A stretch of DNA of 64,000 nt from the NCBI RefSeq assembly GCF_021922925.1, contig NZ_CP040786.1, positions 868,001 to 932,000 on the forward strand. Reading direction: 5' to 3'. Shown here one piece after another: positions 1 to 10,537 of this stretch (position 1 is the first letter of the stretch; every line of letters starts with the position of its first letter). The translations under genes were made by a program, and so were the position numbers. Source of the DNA: Clavibacter phaseoli (GTDB taxonomy: Bacteria > Actinomycetota > Actinomycetes > Actinomycetales > Microbacteriaceae). The notes beneath the pieces are model-generated. The model searched no databases. It saw only the letters and a list, made by a program, of their open reading frames with translations, and was not told where the DNA came from.

Positions 1-226
1 CGGTCACGGGGCGGCGGCCATGCCACCTCGGGCGGGCGCCGTCGCGACACGCCCGGGGCGCGGTCGAGCCCGCGTCCACCCGATCCGCGTGAACACGGGG
101 AGAACGGCGCGTGGGCACCGCGCCGAGGGTGCTCGGGCGGGCGTCGTTTTGCACCCGCGCCAGGAGATCGGCTAGAGTCATCGAGCACGCAGGGTCGCCG
201 GGAAGCCGGCGGCGAGCGAGCGAAAT
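1..226. other. Non-coding stretch ahead of the tRNA cluster
   Basis: No gene can be supported here. Some reading frames stay open, but at this G+C content that is expected, and none shows a recognisable protein motif or a convincing start. The left part could hold the tail of a neighbour lying outside the window. The only signal I can defend is the promoter-like pair listed separately. Confidence 0.5.
149..178 (+). promoter_or_regulatory. Probable sigma-70-type promoter of the tRNA cluster
   Basis: A TTGCAC -35 box and a TAGAGT -10 box are separated by 18 bases. The predicted transcription start lies about 40 bases before tRNA-Gly. It is one of the few promoters in the window with both hexamers recognisable, as expected for stable RNA genes. 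Confidence 0.6.
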
Positions 227-298
227 GCGGATGTGGCGCAGTGGTAGCGCATCACCTTGCCAAGGTGAGGGTCGCGAGTTCGAATCTCGTCATCCGCT
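227..298 (+). tRNA. tRNA-Gly (GCC)
   Basis: The acceptor arms GCGGATG and CATCCGC pair perfectly. The anticodon stem TCACC/GGTGA encloses the loop TTGCCAA, giving anticodon GCC at 259-261. The T-loop TTCGAAT is standard. CCA is not encoded, so it must be added after transcription. GCC reads GGC, the dominant glycine codon in this genome. Confidence 0.95.
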
Positions 299-303
299 CG
301 AAC

Positions 304-325
304 AGGGGCCCCGAAGGGGGTCCCT
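304..325 (+). other. Hairpin between tRNA-Gly and tRNA-Cys
   Basis: AGGGGCCCC and GGGGTCCCT form a 9-bp stem (one G-U) around the loop GAAG, followed by TT. It lies in the tRNA spacer, so it may be a processing signal or a weak terminator inside the tRNA transcript. Confidence 0.5.
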
Positions 326-348
326 TTCACAAGGTGGGAACCACCGGT

Positions 349-419
349 GGTGGGGTGGCCGAGAGGCGAGGCAGCGGCCTGCAAAGCCGTCCACGCGGGT
401 TCAAATCCCGTCCCCACCT
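349..419 (+). tRNA. tRNA-Cys (GCA)
   Basis: The acceptor arms GGTGGGG and CCCCACC pair perfectly. The anticodon loop CTGCAAA gives anticodon GCA at 381-383, and the T-arm carries TTCAAAT. CCA is not encoded. It lies 50 bases after tRNA-Gly in the same probable transcript. Confidence 0.95.
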
Positions 420-432
420 CGAGCAAGTGCAT

Positions 433-507
433 GAGCGATTGGCGCAGCGGTAGCGCGCTTCCCTGACACGGAAGAGGTCGCTGGTTCGATCCCAGTATCG
501 CTCACCA
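433..507 (+). tRNA. tRNA-Val (GAC)
   Basis: The acceptor arms GAGCGAT and ATCGCTC pair perfectly. The stem CTTCC/GGAAG encloses CTGACAC, giving anticodon GAC at 465-467. Unlike the two preceding tRNAs it encodes its 3' CCA (505-507). It starts 13 bases after tRNA-Cys and is last in the cluster. Confidence 0.95.
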
Positions 508-510
508 CCA

Positions 511-541
511 GAAGGCCCCGGGAGACCGGGGCCTTCTGCTT
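511..541 (+). terminator. Terminator of the tRNA cluster
   Basis: GAAGGCCCCGG and CCGGGGCCTTC form a perfect 11-bp stem around the tetraloop GAGA. The stem begins four bases after the tRNA-Val CCA and is followed by TGCTTTTCC, a short T-rich tract. This is the most classical intrinsic terminator in the window. Confidence 0.85.
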
Positions 542-646
542 TTCCCGGGCCGTCCTCCCCGGACGCCCCGGAGGCCCCCGCCCGCCTCGGACCGCCGGCG
601 AGGCGATCCGCGCTCCTGGCGTCGATGGGCGCCCGTCGCGCGCCGG

Positions 647-652
647 TAGTCT
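647..652 (+). promoter_or_regulatory. Candidate -10 box of thrS
   Basis: TAGTCT matches the TANNNT pattern common in Actinobacteria and lies 36 bases before the thrS start, leaving room for a short leader that contains the ribosome binding site. No clear -35 hexamer is seen. Confidence 0.4.
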
Positions 653-688
653 GGATCGGTTCCCTCCCCGTCCCGCAAGGAGCCCGCA

Positions 689-2730
<2,042 letters not shown>

Positions 2731-2743
<13 letters not shown>

Positions 2744-3330
2744 CGATGTCGGACCACGAGTCCGGGGGAGAGGACGAGCGCGGCGAGGTGCGGGTCGACG
2801 ACCCCGGCCACCTCGCGGGCGTGCCCGACGAGTTCCAGCGCCTGTGGACCCCGCACCGCATGGTCTACATCCAGAAGGGGCAGCAGCCGGACCGGGACGA
2901 GTGCCCGTTCTGCATCGCGCCGTCGATGACGGACGAGGACGCGCTCATCGTCGCGCGCGGCGAGCATGCTTACGTCCTGCTCAATCTCTTCCCCTACAAC
3001 AGCGGCCACCTGCTCGTCTGCCCGTACCGTCACATCGCGACCTACGACCTCGCGACCCCCGAGGAGGTCGCCGAGATCGGCTCCCTCACGCAGACCGCCA
3101 TGCGGGTCGTGCGCGAGGTGTCGCGGAACGACGGCTACAACATCGGCATGAACCAGGGCCAGGTGGCGGGCGCCGGCATCGCCGAGCACCTGCACCAGCA
3201 CATCGTGCCGAGGTGGGGGCAGGACGCGAACTTCCTGCCGATCATCGCGAAGACCAAGGCGCTGCCGCAGCTGCTGGGCGACGTGCGCGCATCCATCGCC
3301 GCAGCCTGGCCCGCCCCCGCGGGTGAATAG
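2731..3330 (+). CDS. HIT-family nucleotide hydrolase or phosphorylase
   Basis: This is a histidine-triad protein. The catalytic HLHQH (His153, His155, His157) is followed by IVPRW. CPFC near the N-terminus and [13 protein letters not shown] are typical of the actinobacterial branch that includes the mycobacterial Ap4A phosphorylase Rv2613c, so a role in clearing diadenosine polyphosphates is likely but inferred. Lying right after a tRNA synthetase fits, since these enzymes make Ap4A. The GTG start overlaps thrS by 13 bases and has AGGTGG at good spacing. An in-frame ATG at 2746 is the alternative and gives 194 residues. Confidence 0.85.
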
Positions 3331-3333
3331 GAT
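3328..3333 (+). promoter_or_regulatory. Candidate -10 box of pdxS overlapping the upstream stop codon
   Basis: TAGGAT begins with the TAG stop of the HIT gene and sits 10 bases before the pdxS ATG. Transcription from it would give a leader of only a few bases. Confidence 0.35.
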
Positions 3334-3343
3334 AGGGATCACA

Positions 3344-4246
3344 ATGACTGACACCAACACCCCCGGACAGGTCGGCTCGAGCCGCGTCAAGCGCGGACTC
3401 GCGGAGATGCTCAAGGGCGGCGTCATCATGGACGTCGTCAACGCCGAGCAGGCGCGCATCGCGGAGGACGCGGGAGCGGTCGCCGTCATGGCTCTCGAGC
3501 GCGTCCCCGCCGACATCCGCTCGCAGGGCGGCGTCGCCCGCATGAGCGACCCCGACCTCATCGACCAGATCAAGGCCGAGGTCTCCATCCCCGTCATGGC
3601 GAAGGCCCGCATCGGCCACTTCGTCGAGGCGCAGGTCCTCCAGTCCCTCGAGGTCGACTACATCGACGAGTCCGAGGTGCTGAGCCCGGCCGACTACGTG
3701 AACCACATCGACAAGTGGGGCTTCACCGTCCCCTTCGTCTGCGGTGCCACCACGCTCGGCGAGGCGCTCCGCCGCATCACCGAGGGCGCGGCCATGATCC
3801 GCTCCAAGGGCGAGGCCGGCACGGGCGACGTCTCCGAGGCCACCAAGCACATCCGCACCATCAAGTCCGAGATCCGCGCGCTCAGCGCCCTCACGCACGA
3901 CGAGATCTACGTCGCCGCGAAGGAGCTGCAGGCGCCGTACGACCTCGTGCTCGAGGTCGCCACGACCGGCCAGCTGCCCGTCGTCCTGTTCACCGCGGGC
4001 GGCGTGGCCACCCCGGCGGACGCCGCGATGATGATGCAGCTCGGCGCCGACGGCGTGTTCGTCGGATCCGGCATCTTCAAGTCGGGCAACCCGGTCGCGC
4101 GCGCCAAGGCCGTCGTCACCGCGACCGCGCTCTTCAACGACCCCGACGCCATCGCCGAGGCGTCGCGCGGGCTGGGCGAGGCCATGGTCGGGATCAACGT
4201 CGCCGACGTCCCCGCCCCGCACCGCCTCGCCGAGCGTGGCTGGTAG
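3344..4246 (+). CDS. pdxS: Pyridoxal 5'-phosphate synthase, synthase subunit PdxS
   Basis: PdxS condenses a pentose phosphate, a triose phosphate and ammonia into PLP (the DXP-independent pathway), as a dodecameric ring fed by PdxT. The 300 residues are the usual length. MAKARIGH (Lys87) and [10 protein letters not shown] hold the two lysines that carry the imine intermediates, and GGVATPADA and GVFVGSGIF form the phosphate-binding end of the barrel. The ATG is chosen because family homology begins soon after it; an upstream in-frame ATG (3323) would overlap the HIT gene. pdxT follows with an 11-base overlap. Confidence 0.97.
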   Translation: MTDTNTPGQVGSSRVKRGLAEMLKGGVIMDVVNAEQARIAEDAGAVAVMALERVPADIRSQGGVARMSDPDLIDQIKAEVSIPVMAKARIGHFVEAQVLQSLEVDYIDESEVLSPADYVNHIDKWGFTVPFVCGATTLGEALRRITEGAAMIRSKGEAGTGDVSEATKHIRTIKSEIRALSALTHDEIYVAAKELQAPYDLVLEVATTGQLPVVLFTAGGVATPADAAMMMQLGADGVFVGSGIFKSGNPVARAKAVVTATALFNDPDAIAEASRGLGEAMVGINVADVPAPHRLAERGW

Positions 4247-4865
4247 CACCGCGGAGCAGCAGGGCGACGGTCCGCTCGTCGGCGTCCTCGCGCTGCAGGG
4301 GGACGTCCGCGAGCACGCGCGCGTGCTCGAGGAGTTCGGCGCCCGGACGCGGCTCGTCCGCCAGCCGAAGGACCTCCCCGGCATCTCCGGGCTCGTGATC
4401 CCCGGCGGCGAGTCCACGGTGATGGACAAGCTGTCGCGCCAGTTCGGGATCGCCGGGCCGCTCCGCTCCGCCATCGACGACGGCCTGCCCGTCTACGGGA
4501 CGTGCGCGGGGCTCATCATGCTGGCCGACGAGATCGTGGACGCGATCCACGACCAGCGGAGCATCGGCGGCCTCGACGTGTCGGTGCGGCGCAACGCGTT
4601 CGGGTCCCAGACGGCGTCGTTCGAGGTCGACCTCGACGTGCCCGAGCTGGGGGACCCGCCCGTGCACGCCGTGTTCATCCGCGCGCCCGTGGTGGCATCG
4701 GTCGGACCCGCCGCCTCGGCCCTCGCCTCGCTCGACGACGGCCGCGTCGTCGCCGTGCGGCAGGGCGCGCTCCTCGGCACCTCGTTCCACCCGGAGGTCA
4801 CAGGCGACCTCCGGTTCCACCGCCTCTTCCTCGACATGGTCGAGGACGCGGGCCGCACCCTCTGA
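4236..4865 (+). CDS. pdxT: Pyridoxal 5'-phosphate synthase, glutaminase subunit PdxT
   Basis: This triad glutaminase (209 residues) releases ammonia from glutamine and channels it to Pdx[13 protein letters not shown] and IPGGESTV are family signatures. The nucleophile is Cys90 in YGTCAGLI, and the His185/Glu187 pair lies in FHPEVTGD near the C-terminus. The GTG start overlaps the end of pdxS by 11 bases, which implies translational coupling and equal amounts of the two partners. Confidence 0.96.
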   Translation: MAGSTAEQQGDGPLVGVLALQGDVREHARVLEEFGARTRLVRQPKDLPGISGLVIPGGESTVMDKLSRQFGIAGPLRSAIDDGLPVYGTCAGLIMLADEIVDAIHDQRSIGGLDVSVRRNAFGSQTASFEVDLDVPELGDPPVHAVFIRAPVVASVGPAASALASLDDGRVVAVRQGALLGTSFHPEVTGDLRFHRLFLDMVEDAGRTL

Positions 4866-4942
4866 CCCCTTCGGTCCGCCGGCGGCGGGCCCCGATGGTC
4901 CATCATTGACAGCGAGCAGACGCCGCGTAAGGAGAACCACCC

Positions 4943-5710
4943 GTGTCCGGACATTCCAAGTGGGCGACCACGAAGCACAAGAAGGCGATCATCGACTCGC
5001 GGCGCGCCAAGTCGTTCGCGAAGCTGATCAAGAACATCGAGGTCGCGGCCAAGATCGGCGGCGCCGACATGTCCGGCAACCCGACCCTCGTCGACGCCGT
5101 GCAGAAGGCCAAGAAGACCAGCGTCCCGAACGACAACATCGACCGCGCCGTCAAGCGCGGGGCCGGCCTGCTCGGGGAGGTCGTCGACTACCAGACGATC
5201 ATGTACGAGGGCTACGCCGCCAACGGCGTCGCGATGCTCGTCGAGTGCCTCACCGACAACAAGAACCGCGCGGCCGCCGAGGTCCGCACGGCCATGAGCC
5301 GCAACGGCGGGACGATGGCCGACCCGGGCAGCGTCGCCTACAACTTCCACCGCAAGGGCGTCCTCGCCGTGCCTCACGCCGACGCGCCGACCGAGGACGA
5401 CGTCCTCACCGCGGTCCTCGACGCGGGCGCGGAGGACGTGACCGACCACGGCGAGGTGTTCGAGATCCGGTGCGAGCCGTCCGACATGGTCGCCGTCCGC
5501 CAGGCGCTGCAGGACGCGGGGATCGACTACGACTCCGCCGACGTGGAGTTCGTGCCGCAGGTCAAGGTCGAGGTCGACCTCGAGACCGCGCGCAAGGTGA
5601 GCAAGCTCGTCGACGCGATGGAGGACCTGGACGACGTCCAGAACATCTACGTCAACAGCGACGTGCCCGCCGACGTGCAGGCCGCGCTGGACGACGAAGA
5701 CGAGGAGTAG
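4943..5710 (+). CDS. YebC/PmpR-family regulator or translation factor
   Basis: The 255-residue protein starts [14 protein letters not shown], the signature of the YebC/TACO1 family. Family members have been described as DNA-binding regulators and, more recently, as factors that help ribosomes at proline stretches, so the precise role here is open. The three-domain length is normal and the C-terminus is acidic. The GTG start has AAGGAGA eight bases upstream. YebC next to ruvCAB is a conserved arrangement in many bacteria. Confidence 0.92.
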   Translation: MSGHSKWATTKHKKAIIDSRRAKSFAKLIKNIEVAAKIGGADMSGNPTLVDAVQKAKKTSVPNDNIDRAVKRGAGLLGEVVDYQTIMYEGYAANGVAMLVECLTDNKNRAAAEVRTAMSRNGGTMADPGSVAYNFHRKGVLAVPHADAPTEDDVLTAVLDAGAEDVTDHGEVFEIRCEPSDMVAVRQALQDAGIDYDSADVEFVPQVKVEVDLETARKVSKLVDAMEDLDDVQNIYVNSDVPADVQAALDDEDEE

Positions 5711-5761
5711 GCCCTCATCGCCGGGGTGCGGGGGAGCGGCGCGGCGGCCAGCGGCCCGTCC

Positions 5762-6370
5762 GTGCGGATCCTCGGGATCGACCCCGGCCTGACGCGCTGC
5801 GGCGTGGGGGTCGTCGATGTCTACGCCGACCGGTCCGCCCGGCTCGTCGACGTGCAGGTCGTCCGCACGAGCCCGACGGCCGAGCTGCACCACCGGCTGC
5901 TCGCGGTCGGCGACGGCATCGAGGAGCTCGTGGACCGGCACCGGCCGTCCGTCGTCGCCATCGAGCGCGTCTTCGCGCAGGACAACCTCTCGACCGTGAT
6001 GGGCGTGGCGCAGATCACGGGCGTCGCCCTCGTGGGCGCGGCGCGGCGGGGCCTCGACGTCGCCCTCCACACGCCGAGCGAGGTCAAGGCCGCCGTCACC
6101 GGGTACGGCCAGGCCGACAAGAGGCAGGTGGCGACGATGGTCGCGCGGATCCTCGGCCTCGACGAGCTGCCGACGCCCGCCGACGCGTCCGACGCGCTCG
6201 CCCTGGCGATCTGCGCCGGCTGGCGCGCCGGGATGTCCCGCGCCGGCATCGCGGGGACCCCGGAGCCGGCGGCGCGCACGGCCGCCGCGGGCACCTCGGC
6301 GGGCGCGGGACCGACGGCGGCGCAGGCCGCGTGGCTCGCGGCCGAGCGTGCGCAGCGGGGTCGGCGCTAG
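5762..6370 (+). CDS. ruvC: Holliday junction resolvase RuvC
   Basis: RuvC cuts Holliday junctions in homologous recombination together with RuvAB. Four acidic active-site residues are visible: Asp7 (GIDPG), Glu68 (AIERV) and Asp141/Asp144 (DASDA). Beyond about residue 155 there is an Ala/Gly-rich tail of low complexity. The GTG at 5762 gives the usual N-terminus MRILGIDPG. An upstream in-frame GTG at 5726 would add 12 Gly/Ala/Ser residues and has no better ribosome binding site, so this start is a judgement. Confidence 0.93.
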   Translation: MRILGIDPGLTRCGVGVVDVYADRSARLVDVQVVRTSPTAELHHRLLAVGDGIEELVDRHRPSVVAIERVFAQDNLSTVMGVAQITGVALVGAARRGLDVALHTPSEVKAAVTGYGQADKRQVATMVARILGLDELPTPADASDALALAICAGWRAGMSRAGIAGTPEPAARTAAAGTSAGAGPTAAQAAWLAAERAQRGRR

Positions 6371-6374
6371 CTCG

Positions 6375-6380
6375 TAGGGT
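6375..6380 (+). promoter_or_regulatory. Candidate -10 box giving leaderless ruvA mRNA
   Basis: TAGGGT lies exactly six bases before the ruvA GTG, so transcription would begin on or next to the start codon. No ribosome binding site is visible there, which agrees with leaderless translation. Confidence 0.5.
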
Positions 6381-6386
6381 TGGGGC

Positions 6387-7046
6387 GTGATCTCCTCCCT
6401 CCGCGGCACCGTGCTGTCCGTCTCCGGCCAGACCCTCCTGCTGGAGGTGCACGGGGTGGGCTACGGCGTGTCCGTGACGCCGCGGCACGCGCTCGAGCTG
6501 CGGCACGGATCCGAGGCGACGGTGCTCACCTCGCTGGTCGTCCGCGAGGACTCGCTGACCCTGTTCGGATTCCCCGGGCCCGACGAGCTGCGGGCCTTCG
6601 AGCTGCTCTGCGGCGTCACGGGCGTCGGCCCGAAGTCGGCCCTCGCGGTGCTCGAGCACCTGGATCCCGAGGCGATGGCCCAGGCCGTCGCGGCCGAGGA
6701 CGACGCCGCGTTCCGCCGCGTCTCCGGCATCGGGCCGAAGACCGCCAAGCTCATCGTGCTGCAGCTCGCGGGCAAGCTGTTCGTCACCCAGCCGCGCGCC
6801 CGCTCGGCGGCGTCCGCCGCGTCGACCGTCACGGCCGACGTCGTCACGGCACTCATCGGCCTCGGCTGGTCGGAGCGCGTCGCCCGCACCGCGGTCGACG
6901 ACGCCGCGGCCGCCGCCGCCGAGCAGGGCGCGCCCGCCGACATGCCCCGCCTGCTGCGCGTGGCGCTCGGGATGCTCGGGCCGCAGCAGCCCGCGGGCAC
7001 CTCCGGCGTCGGCGCCTCCGCTGCCGGCCGGGCGGCCGACCGGTGA
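6387..7046 (+). CDS. ruvA: Holliday junction DNA helicase subunit RuvA
   Basis: The RuvA tetramer holds the four-way junction and loads RuvB. The 219-residue protein begins MISSLRGTV (OB-fold domain I) and carries two helix-hairpin-helix motifs, [10 protein letters not shown] and VSGIGPKTA, in domain II. A flexible Ala-rich linker leads to domain III (about 155-200), which contacts RuvB. The GTG start lacks a Shine-Dalgarno sequence and follows the -10 box closely. The stop overlaps the ruvB start by four bases (GTGA). Confidence 0.96.
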   Translation: MISSLRGTVLSVSGQTLLLEVHGVGYGVSVTPRHALELRHGSEATVLTSLVVREDSLTLFGFPGPDELRAFELLCGVTGVGPKSALAVLEHLDPEAMAQAVAAEDDAAFRRVSGIGPKTAKLIVLQLAGKLFVTQPRARSAASAASTVTADVVTALIGLGWSERVARTAVDDAAAAAAEQGAPADMPRLLRVALGMLGPQQPAGTSGVGASAAGRAADR

Positions 7047-8122
7047 GCGGCCTCGCGCACGGCGACGCGTCCAGCCCCGTCCCGGAGTCCGACGCCGAGC
7101 TCGCGTTCGAGGGCGCGCTCCGCCCGAAGTCGCTGTCCGAGTTCGTCGGGCAGGTCAAGGTGCGCGGCCAGCTGGAGCTCCTCCTCACGGCCGCCGCGAT
7201 GCAGAACCGCTCGCCCGACCACATCCTGCTCGCGGGCCCGCCCGGGCTCGGCAAGACGACGCTCGCCATGATCGTGGCCGAGGAGAGCCGCCGCCCCCTG
7301 CGGCTCACCAGCGGCCCGGCGATCCAGCACGCGGGCGACCTCGCGGCCGTGCTGTCGGCGCTGGTGCCGGGCGAGATCCTGTTCGTCGACGAGATCCACC
7401 GGATGGCGCGCTCCGCGGAGGAGATGCTCTACCTCGCCATGGAGGACTTCCGCATCGACATCATGGTGGGCAAGGGCGCGGGCGCGACCTCCATCCCGCT
7501 GGAGCTGTCGCCGTTCACCCTGGTGGGCGCGACGACGCGCTCGGGCATGCTGCCGAGCCCGCTCCGCGACCGCTTCGGCTTCACCGCGCACCTCGAGTTC
7601 TACGAGACGCACGAGCTCGAGCAGGTGATCGAGCGCGCCGCCCGCATGCTGAACCTGGAGATCGAGCACGAGGCCGTCGCCGAGATCGCGGGACGCTGCC
7701 GAGGCACGCCCCGGATCGCGAACCGCCTGCTCCGCCGGGTCCGCGACTACGCCCTCGTGCACGGCACGGAGGCGGGCTTGGCGTCCGTGCGCGCGGCGCT
7801 CGATCTCTACGACGTGGACCCGCTGGGCCTCGACCGCCTCGACCGCGCCGTCATGCGCGGCATCCTCACGCGCTTCGGCGGCGGACCCGTCGGGCTCAAC
7901 ACCCTCGCCGTGTCGGTGGGGGAGGAGGCGGAGACGATCGAGTCGGTCGTCGAGCCGTTCCTCGTCCGCATCGGGCTGGTGACGCGCACGCCGCGCGGCC
8001 GCGTCGCGACGCCGGCGGCGTGGGCGCACTTCGGCCTCGAGGCCCCCGCCGTCCCCGGCGCTCCCGCCCGCTCGCCGGGTGCGCCGGGCGCCGCCGGGGC
8101 CCTCTTCGGCGATGAACTATGA
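7043..8122 (+). CDS. ruvB: Holliday junction DNA helicase subunit RuvB
   Basis: This AAA+ motor drives branch migration as hexamers on both sides of RuvA. Walker A is GPPGLGKTT (65-73), Walker B and its extension are FVDEIHR, and the sensor/arginine-finger region includes GATTRSG and RDRFG. A winged-helix domain forms the C-terminal third. The 359 residues are the normal size, with a Pro/Ala-rich tail. The GTG start overlaps the ruvA stop, completing the ruvCAB cassette. Confidence 0.97.
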   Translation: MSGLAHGDASSPVPESDAELAFEGALRPKSLSEFVGQVKVRGQLELLLTAAAMQNRSPDHILLAGPPGLGKTTLAMIVAEESRRPLRLTSGPAIQHAGDLAAVLSALVPGEILFVDEIHRMARSAEEMLYLAMEDFRIDIMVGKGAGATSIPLELSPFTLVGATTRSGMLPSPLRDRFGFTAHLEFYETHELEQVIERAARMLNLEIEHEAVAEIAGRCRGTPRIANRLLRRVRDYALVHGTEAGLASVRAALDLYDVDPLGLDRLDRAVMRGILTRFGGGPVGLNTLAVSVGEEAETIESVVEPFLVRIGLVTRTPRGRVATPAAWAHFGLEAPAVPGAPARSPGAPGAAGALFGDEL

Positions 8123-8123
8123 T
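8118..8123 (+). promoter_or_regulatory. Candidate -10 box of yajC-secDF
   Basis: TATGAT is a 5/6 match to the -10 consensus and overlaps the ruvB stop codon. It stands out in this G+C-rich context and would give a leader of about 70 bases before yajC. Confidence 0.5.
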
Positions 8124-8198
8124 TCAAGCTGGCCTCCCGCGGAACGTCGCCGGTTCGTCGTGTCCGTCACCTCCCAGCACCTGAAAGGCCCGTCCCGC

Positions 8199-8582
8199 AT
8201 GGACCCGTTCACCCTGATCATGTTCGCCGTCCTGGCGCTGCTCATCTTCTTCATGTTCCGCAACAGCCGGAAGCGCCAGAAGGACCTGGCCGCGCTGCAG
8301 ACGCAGATGGTCCCCGGTGCCGAGGTCATGACCGCGTCCGGCATCTACGGCACGCTCGTCTCCTTCGACGAGGAGAACAACCTCGCCTACCTCGAGGTCT
8401 CGCCCGGCACGGTGCTGAAGCTGCACCGCCAGACGATCGCCCGCGTGGTCGAGCCCACCGTCGCCGACGACGCCTCCGTCCTCGTGGACGAGGCTCCCGC
8501 CGCCGACGTGGTCGACGAGACCGGCACGAGCGACGCCTCGCGCCGCCTCGACGACGGCGACGCCCCCACCGCGCGCTCCTGA
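8199..8582 (+). CDS. yajC: Preprotein translocase subunit YajC
   Basis: YajC is a small membrane partner of SecDF in the Sec holotranslocon. The 127-residue protein has one transmembrane helix (about 4-20), then a basic cytoplasmic stretch (RNSRKRQK) and the conserved domain with MVPGAEVMTASGIYGTL and SPGTVLKLHR. The acidic tail is variable. The ATG is chosen because it lies just before the membrane helix and has GAAAGG 10 bases upstream. secD follows after 128 bases holding two hairpins. Confidence 0.93.
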   Translation: MDPFTLIMFAVLALLIFFMFRNSRKRQKDLAALQTQMVPGAEVMTASGIYGTLVSFDEENNLAYLEVSPGTVLKLHRQTIARVVEPTVADDASVLVDEAPAADVVDETGTSDASRRLDDGDAPTARS

Positions 8583-8588
8583 TCCTCC

Positions 8589-8638
8589 GGGCGGGCGGCC
8601 ACCGGTCGCCCGCCCCTCCCGGGCGGCTCCCCGCCCGG
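8589..8638 (+). other. Two tandem GC hairpins between yajC and secD
   Basis: The first hairpin (8589-8615) has arms GGGCGGGCG/CGCCCGCCC extended by GCC/GGT around the loop ACC. The second (8619-8638) has a perfect 8-bp stem CCGGGCGG/CCGCCCGG with loop CTCC. Neither is followed by a T tract, so they may be partial terminators or mRNA stability or processing elements between yajC and secDF. Confidence 0.55.
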
Positions 8639-8710
8639 CCCCGCTCCCCCCTCCATCCGGAGCGCCGCGCGGATCCCGCCGGCCCACCGCGAAGAAAGTC
8701 GAGTGTCCAG

Positions 8711-10537
8711 GTGGCCAAGTCGCCCACACCGGTACGCAAGGCCAGGCGCAAGCTCATCTGGCTGCTGGTCATCATCGGCCTCCTCGCCGGCGGCAACGCC
8801 GCCAGCGTGGCGTTCAGCAACGGGTCCTGGACCCCGAAGCTCGCGCTCGACCTCGAGGGCGGCACGCAGATCATCCTCGCGCCGCAGCTCGACGGCGCGT
8901 CCTCCGGGCCGACGAGCGAGCAGCTCGCCCAGGCGGTGTCGATCATCCGCCAGCGCGTCGACGCGAGCGGCGTGTCCGAGGCGGAGATCACCACGCAGGG
9001 CGGCAGCAACATCGTCGTGAGCCTGCCGGGCGAGCCCGACGCGGCGACCATGCAGCGCCTGCAGTCCTCGGCGAAGCTCGAGCTGCGGCCCGTCCTCATC
9101 GGCGCGGCCGGCACGGCGTCGGTCGCCGCGACGCCCACCCCCACGGCCACCGACGGATCGACGCCGACCGACGGCACCACGCCGACCGACGGATCCACCG
9201 ACGCTGCCGAGACGCCCGCCGCGGAGGCCACGCCGGATCCCTCCACCCTCTCCGACGAGCCCACCGCCGAGCCCACGGGCCCGAGCGACGTCTCCTGGGT
9301 CACGCCGCGCCTCCAGGCCGAGTTCGCCGCCTACGACTGCGCGACCGCCCCCGAGTCCGACGGCCAGGCCGCTCCCGCCGACCGCGCGATCATCGCGTGC
9401 TCCGACGACGGCGCCGCGAAGTACGTCCTCGGCCCGGTCGAGGTGGACGGCAGCACCATCTCCGACGCCACGAGCGGCCTCCAGCAGTCCAGCCAGGGCG
9501 TCAGCACCGGCACGTGGTCGGTCAACCTCGTCTTCGACGGCGACGGCACCCAGCAGTTCGGCGACATGTCCACGCGCCTCATCACGCTCGAGTCGCCGCG
9601 CAACCAGTTCGCGTTCGTGCTCGACAACGAGGTCATCTCCGCGCCGGTCACCCAGGGCGTCGTCACCAACGGCAAGCCGTCCATCACCGGCAACTTCACG
9701 CAGGAGAGCGCCAAGGCGCTGGCCGACCAGCTCAAGTTCGGCGCGCTGCCGCTCAGCTTCACGCTGCAGAGCTCCGACGTCATCTCGGCCACCCTCGGGT
9801 CTTCGCAGCTCACCAGCGGCCTCATCGCCGGCCTCATCGGCCTCGTGCTCGTGGTGCTCTACTCGCTGGTGCAGTACCGGGTGCTCGGCACGGTCACCAT
9901 CGCGTCGCTCGTGATCGCCGCCGTGATCACCTACCTCCTCATCACCCTGCTCAGCTGGCGGGAGGGGTACCGGCTGTCGCTCGCCGGGGTGGCGGGGCTC
10001 ATCGTGGCCATCGGCATCACGGCCGACTCGTTCATCGTCTACTTCGAGCGCATCAAGGACGAGCTGCGCGACGGCCGCGGCCTCGTCTCCTCGGTGGAGC
10101 AGGGCTGGAAGCGCGCGCTGCGCACGATCATCGCCTCGGACACGGTCAACTTCCTGGCGGCCGCGGTGCTCTTCATCCTCGCGGTGGGCAACGTCAAGGG
10201 CTTCGCGCTCACGCTCGGGCTCACGACGATCATCGACCTCATCGTCGTGTCGCTGTTCACGCACCCGATCCTCCAGTTGCTCGCGAACCGGCCGTTCTTC
10301 GCCGAGGGCCACCGCATGAGCGGGCTCGACCCGCGGGCGCTCGGTGCCGTGTACCGCGGCCGCGCGACGTTCCGCACCCCCACCGCCACCGCGGGGCGTA
10401 ACGCCGCGGCGGCCAAGGAGGCGGCGCGCCGGCAGACCATCGCCGAGCGCAAGGCCGCCCAGGGCCAGGCGACCGGATCCACGAAGACCGCGACGATCGA
10501 CGCGCCGCGGGCCGACGACACGAGCAAGGACGACTGA
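8711..10537 (+). CDS. secD: Protein translocase subunit SecD
   Basis: SecD works with SecF to pull exported proteins through SecYEG using the proton-motive force. The 608-residue protein has a first membrane helix (about 14-32), DLEGGTQI, a large extracytoplasmic P1 domain, and five further helices (about 360-540) with GITADSFIVYFERI, which holds the Asp used in proton flow. The P1 domain contains a Thr/Pro/Asp-rich low-complexity insert at about 138-195 with repeated TPTDG-like units. A basic tail follows the last helix. The GTG start is the first in frame before the basic N-terminus. Confidence 0.95.
   Translation: MAKSPTPVRKARRKLIWLLVIIGLLAGGNAASVAFSNGSWTPKLALDLEGGTQIILAPQLDGASSGPTSEQLAQAVSIIRQRVDASGVSEAEITTQGGSNIVVSLPGEPDAATMQRLQSSAKLELRPVLIGAAGTASVAATPTPTATDGSTPTDGTTPTDGSTDAAETPAAEATPDPSTLSDEPTAEPTGPSDVSWVTPRLQAEFAAYDCATAPESDGQAAPADRAIIACSDDGAAKYVLGPVEVDGSTISDATSGLQQSSQGVSTGTWSVNLVFDGDGTQQFGDMSTRLITLESPRNQFAFVLDNEVISAPVTQGVVTNGKPSITGNFTQESAKALADQLKFGALPLSFTLQSSDVISATLGSSQLTSGLIAGLIGLVLVVLYSLVQYRVLGTVTIASLVIAAVITYLLITLLSWREGYRLSLAGVAGLIVAIGITADSFIVYFERIKDELRDGRGLVSSVEQGWKRALRTIIASDTVNFLAAAVLFILAVGNVKGFALTLGLTTIIDLIVVSLFTHPILQLLANRPFFAEGHRMSGLDPRALGAVYRGRATFRTPTATAGRNAAAAKEAARRQTIAERKAAQGQATGSTKTATIDAPRADDTSKDD

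Noticed and set aside
4906..4911. TTGACA before the YebC gene as a -35 box
   Set aside because: The hexamer is perfect, but at 17 bases downstream there is only the AAGGAG ribosome binding site and no TANNNT box.
5726..5761. Longer ruvC start at GTG 5726
   Set aside because: It adds a Gly/Ala/Ser stretch absent from the family and has no ribosome binding site at proper spacing; still possible.
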